A stretch of DNA of 64,000 bases, taken from positions 3,162,001-3,226,000 of the forward strand of contig JAVHJL010000003.1 in the NCBI GenBank assembly GCA_036971715.1. Reading direction: 5' to 3'. Shown here one piece after another: positions 11,899-21,694 of the stretch (position 1 is its first letter; each line of letters opens with the position of its first letter). The position numbers and the translations under genes are program-made. The stretch comes from Arthrobotrys musiformis (lineage: Eukaryota > Ascomycota > Orbiliomycetes > Orbiliales > Orbiliaceae). Under the pieces are notes generated by a model that was given only the letters and a program-made list of their open reading frames with translations, made no database searches and had not been told where the DNA came from.

Positions 11899-12753
11899 TC
11901 AAACCCCCTCCAGCGCATCATCCTCCCTCTCCCCCTCCCTCACACTCACAAGCAACCTAACCTCCCCAACCCCCCTCACAATCCCCCCCTCATACCCCTC
12001 CAACAAAACCTCCATCTCCCCCTCTGTCAACCCCGCCAACTCCTCAAACCCCCAAACCTCACAAACCCGACTCATCCACTCCATCCTCTTCGCCCCATCC
12101 CCCTTCCCCGGCGCAAGAACCCTAAGCTTCCTCCTCAACTCCCCAACCTTCACAACCGCCCCCGCCGTCTCCTTCGGCAACGAATCCGCCACCTTTCTCC
12201 TAATCATCGCAGCGAGCTTCGGTCCGTTCCCACCGGTGGAAACCATAATCTGCAACGGACCATCCCTATGCACGCTCCCGAAGTAAAAATCGCATTCGGG
12301 GGGTACATCGGCCACATTTACGGGTATATTCATCCCCTTACATAGCGTATATATCTCCGTGGACGCAATCGGGTCATCGATGGCGGTTAGTACCAGTGAG
12401 TATGTAGTGGATAAATCCTGCGGCTCGAAGGTACGGGGGATGTAGGTTATAGGGTGGGTTTTGAGACGGTAGGCGGTTTCCGGGTGGAGGCCTGAGGGGG
12501 GGCAGATGAGGGTTATTAATGCGTCGGCGTTGAGAAGGTGGACTAGACGGGTTGCTGCTACCTATTTTCCCATTAGATTTTTTAAGAATGGCGGTGGGGG
12601 AGGGGGGGGGGTTACGTTTCCGCCGCCGACGAGGAGGACGGGTTTGTTCCGCACCTGCCAGGCGAGGATTAGAGACCCCCCCGGTTGGATGGGGGGGTAC
12701 GTTGACGGATCTTCGTCCGGGAAGGTGGGGATGTGCGGGTCTGTCGTCGTCAT
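11899..12753 (-). CDS. met8: Met8: precorrin-2 dehydrogenase / sirohydrochlorin ferrochelatase
   Basis: Bifunctional last enzyme of siroheme synthesis: NAD-dependent oxidation of precorrin-2, then iron insertion. The siroheme serves sulfite and nitrite reductases. Exons are 12753-12616 and 12561-11899, with a 54-bp intron that begins in a C/G homopolymer tract; the product is 266 aa, close to yeast Met8 (274). Visible: the N-terminal NAD fold PVLLVGGGN|VAATRLVHLL (Gly-rich loop split by the intron), then the diagnostic block IPVNVADVPPECDFYFGSVH with the Asp equivalent to the known catalytic aspartate, then GPLQIMVSTGGNGPKLAAMI and the C-terminal helical domain ending EREDDALEGV. The start is the ATG of MTTTDPHIPTF. 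Coding DNA is unusually C-rich on the sense strand (poly-C wobble use). Upstream is a 3 kb spacer shared with a divergent gene. Confidence 0.95.
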
Positions 12754-13249
12754 GGTTTATTACTGCTTTCGAACCTGAGCTATCCGACCTGTATAGCTGT
12801 ACCGTTTTTATAATTCCGCGAGCTGCAACACCGCAGCTGCGATATCGGGTTCGAGCTTAATAATCGGTGTAAAACCACAACTTTTTTGAGGGGGAATCTA
12901 GAACGAGGTCTTTTTAGACGGTAGCTTGGGCTAGCTATTTCACTTGTCAATTATTAATCCGTCGCTGTTCGGAAATACTAATCGTTCCCAATCGTCGGGA
13001 GCAGCATGGGTTGGTGTGAAAATGCAACATGCCAACACGATTGGGAGTGGAGTGCTTGTTGGCATTCGTACGGTCGTAATATACGTCTATCCTTTACAAT
13101 ATATTCCCGGCGAATAGGCTAGACCAATCGCTAAAAGAAAGGGGGTAGCGATGGATAAGGTCTGGTACGAGAAAAGATGAATAAACCGCGCTACGGAGCC
13201 TAGGATCAAGGTCTGTAGATGAAATCGATAGTGGGCCCGGGATTGTTTG

Positions 13250-13320
13250 CAGTCTGGGTACGAGACCAGGTGGTTTCAAATCTGGGGATTACGAGTCCCC
13301 CCACTGCACCATGCCACAGC
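13250..13320 (-). other. tRNA-like fragment (pseudo-tRNA or SINE head)
   Basis: On the minus strand, an A-box-like TGGTGCAGTGGG (13311-13300) is followed by GGGGACTCGTAATCCCC (13300-13284). That folds as a 5-bp stem with a 7-nt loop whose middle would be anticodon CGT. A B-box-like GGTCTCGTACCC (13267-13256) follows inside a 4-bp CTGG/CCAG stem. I cannot pair an acceptor stem and the D-arm is short, so it is not a functional tRNA by eye. A tRNA-derived SINE head or decayed tRNA are alternatives. Confidence 0.3.
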
Positions 13321-14357
13321 ACCAGAAACACGCAAGGTTTAGCTATGGAGTGAAGGACGTAGAGTTCGTTGGCGCGAGGTGGTGGACTAGTTAAGTTAAA
13401 GTGTAGCTGGGTGGTCTGGCGACAAGGCAATGTACGGGTGTGAGCAGTCATTTTTCATCTGGAATTATCATTTAGTAGTTGGTCAATTGAGTGTTCTTCA
13501 TCACTAGGTGGTTGCTAACTAGCCTGCATCCAAGTGAGGACTTCCAATGGAGTTATTTGGCTTGAGTCATAGACTGGATGGTTAGAGTGCTGAAACAGTC
13601 TAGGATGCCGCGATCAAGTACATGTGATTTGATAATAAAGGCGTGACTCGATAATAAATGCACGATCTGCTACTAGATACTAACCCTTTGGTTCTGAAGC
13701 ATGCCTTTGAAAATCAGTCGTACCTTTTTTTTTTTTTTTGCAACTCCGCCTCGCACTCGAACGCCAGCAAGAGAGGTGTTTGTAACCGGCCCATTGGGAT
13801 GGAATATCCCGGGACAGTGGGTTCCTCCGCACAATTGTAAGTTATAAGGCCACATGGCCACACGCACAGCCGTTTTGGAGGGTTTTACCTAACCGTCGGG
13901 TATGCAGGTGCATGAGTTGTTGGATAAATTTGTACCTAATTGTTTGATTCTGTTGGTCGTGAGGTGGGTCTGTATAAGGCCTGGGGGTAAGTCAGCTTGA
14001 CAACTTCTTCATCGTTCAATGGTAGAAGCAGCGTTAGCATCACGAGAACGGCGGTTGCACAAAGCTTGCAAAGAATAGTAGATTGACCTTCGAAAGCCAA
14101 AGCAACCCACTAGACTCCAGGTCACATGATAATGCGCTTGCCCTATCGACAGAGAGGCTAGGGGAGGTGGGTTTTGTACTCCCACACAGTTGGGTTAGAC
14201 AACTTTATGGATTGGCGAAACTGCCACCCCAAAAATATTTCAGACAAGCAAACGCAGCATTGAATGTCTTCTTGACGAGCACGCGAGTGCCCCCTACTGA
14301 ATTTTGCACAAAATTGTGTGGATTTTGGGGTTTATTTCTGGAGGAGCCCGCTGATTG

Positions 14358-14382
14358 TTTTTTTTTTTTTTTTTTTTTTTTT
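14358..14382. repeat. Poly-T tract, 25 nt
   Basis: Uninterrupted T run in the met8 / Whi5-like spacer. Confidence 0.9.
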
Positions 14383-14874
14383 CGATTGTGATAGGTTTCG
14401 GCGCATTAAAGTCGTCATTTGTGCGTTATCATCCTGACGTCTTGGCCAGCCGGCTGAAATGCATTTAATGGCGAGGTGGTTGCAGCACGCCAGCACGTGA
14501 GTAGGCGGTGTGCAGAGTTTCTCTTGATGCATGGTTCGTTTCCTTGGCCAGTCCTGTACATAGCACGTATGTAGGGCCGGGAACGGGCGAGCATATGTGG
14601 CTGCTCGAGCGGGAGAGCTCTGGCTGCCAGGACCCTTCTTCAAGCAAAATCGACAAAATTCTAAAAAAGTTCCTGTCATGATCGCAAACCGCAATTGTAA
14701 TTAGGTTTTTTGGGGGGTTTGTTTTTGGCAACCTAATCCAATTGACGATGCCGGGCTTTCTGCTTGGAAGTTGAATAAAGTGCCTCAAACCGCCAACTGG
14801 CTTGGAGCTAAAAACCTTGGGCCGTCCGCCCTTGTCGGGAAATGGTGCCGTCGACGAGCTCGCGAATCGAAGTT

Positions 14875-14895
14875 CTGTCTGTCTGTCTGTCTGTC
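14875..14895. repeat. CTGT microsatellite
   Basis: About five tandem CTGT units in the same spacer. Confidence 0.9.
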
Positions 14896-15740
14896 AGAGA
14901 ATAAAGCTAGCGCTGGTTTCACAGGGAAGTTTACCACCACCGTGCCTTTTCTGCCACCATAATTCGTAGCTCGTGGTAGTATGAAGCATGAAGTGCTCGA
15001 AGTAGGTATTTCTAGCCAGTCGGGAAACGTGTCGGACCGCGTCCTCGGGATTTGAACAGATAAAAGGAACCGTCTCGTGTATGATCGTAATCACAGTTAC
15101 AGGCTTTCACAGACCTCCCCTTGGACCAGCTGATTGCTTTTGAAGGTCATTCGAAGTTGTGATTACTCCACCGTCCTCCCGTCTCTCTGCCAGCGATACC
15201 ATCCACACCGACAGGGTCTGCTCAGGACACGAGGAAGACTCCCTGGTCCCACCCAGCGAGCGAGCGAGACTTTTTTTTTCCTTTCGCACACACGGCCGGC
15301 GGGTGGAAACCGCTAGACGAAAAATAACACGGCTTGACTTGACTCAATTTTTTCTTCTGTTCTGTCCCAGTAATTAATTAATTAGTACGGTCGAGCGAGA
15401 ATTCGAACTTCCTCTTCAAATCGGTAGACTGTTATATTGCACACTTACATACAAACTTGTTAGCACCCGGCTTGTATACGGGACGAGAGGTTTAATTGGG
15501 AATCTCTGGTTTGGTTATTTGTTTATATCCGTTCCAGTCGACTCGATCGAGTTCACGAGAAAACGCTACTGGCACCCGCCTGCGGTGTGTTTCGAACGAT
15601 CCGCTTTTCTTTTCGAGTATTCAAAAACCCTCCAAACGACTAACCTTTGTCTGCCAGGACAAAGCAAAAGCAACACCAGAAACCGATAGTGTCGATAGCA
15701 CTGTCTGAGTAAAAGAGAAAGAAAAGAGAGAGAAAGAAAG

Positions 15741-17713
15741 ATGGAGGCGAAGTCCGCCCCAGCAGCTGCGGATAAACACGAGGAACCCACCGTCGTGGAG
15801 GCATCTTCTACTCCCATCGAGCTGTTGGCGGAGGCAACTCAACTCGCTCGCGAGGCATTGGCCCATCACGCCAAAACCCAGGCTCTTCACGCGTCAAACC
15901 CCAACGACTCTGCACAGGACTCTTCTAGCCCGCTGCCGCCCGCCCAAGAAAACGAGGCCGTCGGAGTTCCCAAAGACGTCGGTGGATTTGACGCTGAGAA
16001 GCGGTCGTCGGGTGCTGGTGCTGGTGCTGGTCCTGCCGTTACTGGTGGTGCTGGTGGTGCTGGTTTGAGGGCAGTGGCCCCGCCATTGTCCATTCCGGCT
16101 GGGAAGCATGATGATAACCAAAGGGACACCACCACTCCTTCGAACGAGAGCAAGACACCGTCCGATGAAATGGTCATCTCGCCGGTCGTAGCTGCTACGC
16201 CGCATCCCAACATTGGGAACAAGCGGACTGCGTCTGGTGCTATCAAGGCACCCAGCACGTCGCTCCCCGCCACACCGTACCAACCTGCTACTTCATCTCC
16301 TCGAAACGGCCGAGAGCGGATAGGCGAGGTATTATCCCATTTCGCAGGCCATGCCGTGCCTTGGATGTTAGCGTTTTGATAACATCCAGCCTGGTGTACA
16401 TGCTAATCAGGTGTTAATTTGCACAGCTATCGACCCAGCTTCGCTCAAGGTTGTCATATGCGATGATCAAGATGCAGAACGGTCTTCAGGGGCAGAGCTT
16501 TGATCAGGTGGAGAATTTCATTGTTGAGAAGCGACAGAATAGGCTCTCGCAGTCACCCTCTATTACTGCTTCAAATACGCCCTTGATCCCGCCAGCTACG
16601 ATCGGGTCTACTCAGACCGCCGCTGCGAGCCAGCCTCTGAAACGTCAAACTTCGGTTGATAGTTATTCGGGTGGTGGCCTGGGGATATCGTTGATGCCTT
16701 CGCCAGTCCCGGCGAGCCCTCGTGCCCCTCATAGCCGTGTCGGCCGCCATTCTCGGACCACCAGCGATCCATCCGCTATGTTTTTGGCCCCTGCTGCGAA
16801 TATAAGTTCACACCAGGACCCGAACTACTGGGTGAAGCCTCCTCCATCCCCCCTACCATCGAACGTACGAGGCAGCGGCCAGGCTCCAAACCAAGCCTTG
16901 GACTCCTTCGCCGCGAGGTTCCAGATGTCCCCCGGCCGTCATTTGGCTCCGGCAGCTCCAATCCGCCATCATGGTCGGTCGCCGAGTGGATCTCACACCC
17001 TACCTGTCCGTCGAGGGAGGCACCCGCCGCCATCATTGCCTAAAACGTTTAGCAATATGAGCTCTGTGTCAAATATATCCTCTGCTCCGACAGATATCCT
17101 CAGCCTTGCTGAAGAGCCGTTATCCTCCCAGCACAATTCGTCAGCAGCTGTTCGTCCTTGCACCCCTGTCAGGACGAATACTCTGACGATGGAGCAAGAC
17201 GCTGTGGAGTCTCTGATGTTCCTGTCTTCACCTGGTCATTCCCAGCATAGGGGATCGAGGCCGGCGTCTAGATCCGCGGTTTCAACGCATCAACCACAAT
17301 TCCAAAGCCAGCTGATACAGCAGGTCTGGAACGGAGGCCCTACCGACCGGGAAGGTGATTCTTTCATGGAAACGGCAGCCAGCACAACCGTTGATGATGA
17401 AGAGGTTCGGCTGGTAGAAGAGGATGACGAGCTAGACAGGGAGCTAGATAGGCAACGGAAGAACCAGGAGTACGGTGAGCCGGATACGGATCACGAGCTC
17501 CGGAGGGAAGTCAACGGCATAAACTCCTCGAGTAGGACGCCGCAGCAAGGGAGGGGGGACCACACCGCACGGGTCAAGAGGGTCAAGACGATGGAGGAGA
17601 TGCTGAGTGCGGCAGAGAGGGCGGATGCAGCGGCACATTGGCAGTATACCTCCAATACCACCGAAAAGCCTGCAGCGGCACCGGTTGCACCCAGCCCCAT
17701 GCTGAGTGGTTGA
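15741..17713 (+). CDS. Whi5/Nrm1-like G1/S transcriptional repressor
   Basis: Probable corepressor of the SBF/MBF cell-cycle transcription factors (inference from one short motif). Exons are 15741-16328 and 16427-17713 with a 98-bp intron (branch site TGCTAATC); the product is 624 aa. The diagnostic segment directly follows the junction: LSTQLRSRLSYAMIKMQNG, then LQGQSFDQVE (about residues 197-225). This matches the GTB motif of the Whi5/Nrm1 family, which has the form LrxRLsyAmxKvqnGw. Everything else is low complexity: a Gly-Ala repeat at about 92-110, many Ser-Pro/Thr-Pro sites expected of CDK targets (for example PSPVPASPRAP), RTTSDPSAM, and a charged C-terminus with KRVKTMEEMLSAAERADAA. 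The start at 15741 lies just after an AG-rich leader. Yeast Whi5 is shorter, but filamentous members are long. Without the motif this would be a plain disordered protein. Confidence 0.72.
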
Positions 17714-18865
17714 GTGTGCATTGAACAAGTATATTATCTGATCTCATTTTGGTAAGCTTAAGCCAGCAAGATGCGAGTAGTTAGAAATACCCCCCCCCCT
17801 CCCTCTCTTTGATTTTTTGTCAGTATACTTAGTATTTTTCTTCTCTTCCTTTATCGTTCCTATTCCGGTTTCCCTTTTCCCTTACTCTATCTATACCCAG
17901 GTTATGAATTCCTTTGTTTGCGTCTGTTATTGATACCGACATGGTCGATTTGAGTGCTATTTGGAATATCCTGGAGTATAATTCAGTTGCTTTGACAAGG
18001 CCTTCTTATTCTTCTTATTCTTTTTGTATTTGAGCCAGAGCGATGCAGCCATTTGATAGCTGCCTCAGAGGGGAGGTGGATCGATCATTTAACTACTGAG
18101 GAATACCATATATAACATATCCCATATTCTTTAAAAAAGCGTGTAGCTTGTATCCAAGACATTGTGACCAAGAACCTCGTTGTATCAGCATAAAAATCGA
18201 GCTGCAATTGTAGGGGAGCTGCATGCAATATATAGGCCCTTAGGCTGTAGTTGTGTGGTGTCGACAGGATCCCATGCAAAGCTGGTTCTAAGATTGCGTT
18301 GAGGCGCGGGGCGGACAACCAAGAAACCTCCACTATCGCAACCTCCCCCTTCATTTAACTACCACCAACCTCAATCATCACCACCATCATACCATCATCA
18401 TCATCATCATTACCATCGCCACCATCATCAACTACCCTCGTTGTCCTTCGATCGAGAGTAGTCCTTACCACGTCTTCTACTCGGACGTCATCAACTGAAG
18501 TCTAGGTAGAAGGGGAGTCTCCTAAACCGTTCCCTTCTTTTTTCTTCCTGCACGTTTGCGATTGCACGCACTGGTTGCCGGCCTGCGCTTGATTGTTGCT
18601 CTGTGTTTTGTAGCACTAGCATCTTCACTACCCGATTTGGGGCTATCAGCCCCATATTTTTCCCTCGACCAAACAAACCCCTTCCTCGTGCAAGTGCACA
18701 CTCAGGAGTTTCCCTCGACGCGGTCCGGCTAGCTGCATTTAAATAAGCTGCTGTTAGCTGTCACATCGTCATCATTGACACCTTGCCATCATCATCACCG
18801 TCATCGCGTATCTCATCTTCTCAAGATTGATAGCTTTCGACCCCCTTCGGGTTTCTCGAACCACA
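17714..18865. other. Intergenic region with CAT repeats
   Basis: About 1.15 kb between two tandem + strand genes. It contains C-runs at about 17790, T/C-rich stretches and a CAT/CAC repeat cluster. Probably the 3' UTR of the Whi5-like gene and the promoter or leader of the next. No gene seen. Confidence 0.55.
18375..18431. repeat. CAT trinucleotide repeat
   Basis: Imperfect run of CAT/CAC units, including six consecutive CATs, about 450 bp upstream of the next start codon. Confidence 0.85.
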
Positions 18866-21694
18866 ATGGCAGCTATGACAGGCATGCCGCCATCCCAGTC
18901 TACTAACATGCAGCTATCAGAAGATGAAGAACGAGCGTCCCTTGAAAAGCTAGTACTGCTGCGCGATACCGTTCGTTCCGGACAACATCCGACCGTTAGG
19001 CCTAAAGTTGCTGCTGGCGTTGACGGCCTCAGGAACCAACTGCAGGCTTCATTAGCTGCGAAACAAAACGGAGCCGCTCCACCTGCCCTTCCCACTCCGA
19101 GCAATACGATCGATACTGTGGTTCGACCCATACCCGTTTTTACAGGCTCAAAAGGTGAACCTAACGGCGGGCGAGCTGTGATCACCGTATCTGGGAAGGA
19201 TTCGCCTCATCAAAACGGTGGAAGGGAACAGAGAGATATGGGACGCCAACAGCAGGTGCAGAGAACGCCGCAGCAACAGCAACAGCAACATCAACAGCAG
19301 CAACAGCACCAACTACCGCTGAGCCAACCTCAATGGGATCCCAACCAAGCGTGGATGATGCCTCCCGGGCAGAATCAGATGCAGGGCAATCCAGATGATA
19401 TCAATGCCTTCGCCCAACATCTCATGCTAGGTGTTCCACCGCCACAGAATCCGTTTGATATGCCTGGATTCCCAATGCTACATGTCCCGCCTTTGTTGCC
19501 AGGTCCACCTTTGCCGGGCCAGCCATTACCCCAGCCAATCCCTTTAGCTAATCAGGTCCAATTACAGCCCGAGCCCATGGTCGTAGACAAACCACCAGTC
19601 GTAGATGCTCGAAATCTTGAACAGAAAGAACGTGAGCCCATTAGCAACAATAAGCAGCAGCAGCAGCAGCCGCAACCGCACCAGAACGGGGGCAACCAGG
19701 CATCCCAGACTAAGCTTACATCTTCTGCTGCTACTGACCTACAAGCAAGTTTGAAGAAGGCACAAGAATATGCGGCTACACTCCCACCAAAACCTGCCCC
19801 CGGAGCAAAGCAAAACGCAGCCAAACAACCGCAACAGGACAAGAATCGTGGCAATAGCGCCCAGGCTTCGTCTCCGATGGCTCCAACTTTCCCAGCTAGC
19901 ACTGACAGACGTGAAGATGAAAAGCCAGGCTTCCAAGGGCGGCCTCAGCGAGACCATCGACAGTTCGGTGACAAGCGCGGGGCGGAGCCATTGCGCAAGA
20001 CCGCAATGAATAATAACCATAACACGATCAAGGAAGAGCGACGAGAACGTGAGAGGGATCGCCAGGTTGAACGAGAACGTGAGCGGGAACGTGCTGGTGA
20101 TCGATGGCAAGGTCGTGATAACCGCGGCTTCGATACCAAGGTCTTCCCATCTCCCCTATATAAGATAATGCAGAACGGTTTGGTAAAGCTGATTCTTGTG
20201 AGGATTTAGAAACGGAGGTCTAGTTCACCACTGTACGACGAACCACCCACGAACAAGGGGCCAAGTTTCACTGCACCACCACCATCCGCTCGCTCTACTG
20301 AAATTCCTGGTCTCAGTCGCAACTATGATTACAAGACAGCGGATCTTGATGAAGGGGATGAAGCCGCTGATTCTAAAAAGCGAGCAACCCCCAAAGACGC
20401 TCCAAAACCGCAGCAACCTGCGGACAAGAAATCACCGCCACAACCTGTCAAGCGAGAGGCTCCACCTCTTTCGCCTGTTGTTACGATTCCTCGAGGGTCT
20501 CCAACTCTTGAGCCATTGTCTCCCGGGAGAGCAGCACGTTACGGCGTGCCACCACCGGATCGATATGCTAGGCAGCAACCGGGTTTCTTCCGCTACCGTG
20601 ATGCTTATGCTCCCCCACCTCATATGATGGGATATGCTCGTGGCCCGTATGAAGCAGAATACGGGTACCCACCACCGCAACCACAACCGTTACCTCGTGA
20701 CCATCGTCCAGCGTCTCCTCGAAGGGTTTATCTGCCAGACGGACGTCCATACCCCCAGGAATACGTCTACCAAGATCCGTACCATGATCCATACTATGGG
20801 TATCCTGCTCGTCGCCCTGGGTCTCCACCACCGCCAAGGGCCCCACGACCGCAGTACAGGTATGAGGACGAAGAACCACAAAGGGTTCCCAGAGGTCGCT
20901 CGCCCTCTCCAAGGGCTGCTGGTAGAATTCCTCCTGCACGCCCCAGACGCTCTAGCAGGTCACTCTCGCCATCGAGAGAACGTCCTACCCCTAGGGCAAG
21001 TGCTGCGCCAACAGAGCTTGCTGAAGAACCACGAGCAGATAGAGCACTCATTCGGGCCTCAGATGCCCCTTATTATGCTGACTATGCACAATACCCCCGT
21101 GCCCCATATGATCCCTATGGCGACCCTTACAATAGGCCAGTCATTATTCGAGAACGCGTCCCCGTTTACGTCACTAGGGTCGTTTACGTTGATTCGAATG
21201 ACCCCGAGGGAAGACCATACAGGGCTAGGTCACCCGGTTACCCTGCTTCGCATGGGCCACCACCACCCCACCCACATGGGCCGCCGCCACCAACTCACCC
21301 TCCCCCACCAATGCGCAGGTATGTTGATGACCCTGACGTCATGATGAGTGACCGCGTGTACAGAGAGCGAGACTATGAATACGGGCCCTACGATCGCGGG
21401 TATACCAGAGAATATGCAAGAGAGTATCCGCCTCCTCCATTGGCGCCATCGGCCCACCATCATCACCCACCAGCCCCTCCCCCGCAACAAATGAGGGATG
21501 GGTACCCTAGGGAGTATGTGATGGCCCCGCCAGTTGCGAGGGAGGAGGAAAGAGAAAGAGTTTACAGAGAGAGGGAGTATGGTGCGGGAAACCCACCAAT
21601 GAATGCTCCGAGAGATGTGGAGGATGGACGATTGCCGTACGGAAGGGATAGAGGAATGGCGGCCCCAGCACCAGGTGGGACTAGGTATGCCTAA
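18866..21694 (+). CDS. Gln/Pro/Arg-Ser-rich low-complexity protein, in-frame TAG
   Basis: Family not recognised. The start is ATG 18866 in a good context (CCACAATGGC). One frame runs from 18866 to 21694 with a single TAG at 20207-20209. An intron of 69 nt (20141-20209) would remove it and keep frame, giving 919 aa, but its donor would be GTCTTC, far from the GTAAGT/GTATGT used elsewhere. The N-terminus (residues 10-65) is helical and charged (LSEDEERASLEKLVLLRDTV). Then come polyQ/QH tracts (about 135-160), Pro-rich stretches, a region rich in Arg/Glu just before the junction, RS/SP repeats (RSSRSLSPSRERP) and a Tyr/Pro-rich tail with YDPYGDPYNRPVIIRERVPV. Composition suggests a nuclear or RNA-granule protein (inference only). 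If TAG is a real stop, the product is 447 aa and the second half would need its own start. Confidence 0.65.

Larger units (their letters stand above)
12754..15740. other. 3 kb divergent spacer, met8 / Whi5-like gene
   Basis: No coding gene is supported. It contains a tRNA-like fragment (13250-13320), a 25-nt poly-T (14358-14382), a CTGT microsatellite (14875-14895) and short C/T-rich leader DNA just before 15741. Open frames of 60-120 codons overlap homopolymers and look like chance. Confidence 0.55.

Noticed and set aside
14018..14190. tRNA-like pieces (GTTCAATGGTAGAA; a GTGGG/CCCAC stem at 14167-14185)
   Set aside because: The A-box-like and T-arm-like pieces are not at tRNA spacing, the T-loop would be 9 nt, and no acceptor stem forms.
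15025..15065. B-box-like TGTTCAAATCCCG on the minus strand
   Set aside because: No pairing T-stem, A-box or anticodon arm at the right distance.
20634..21344. 236-codon plus-strand frame in the Q/P-rich gene
   Set aside because: Shifted frame of Pro/Tyr/Arg-rich codons; yields His/Leu-rich sequence without features.
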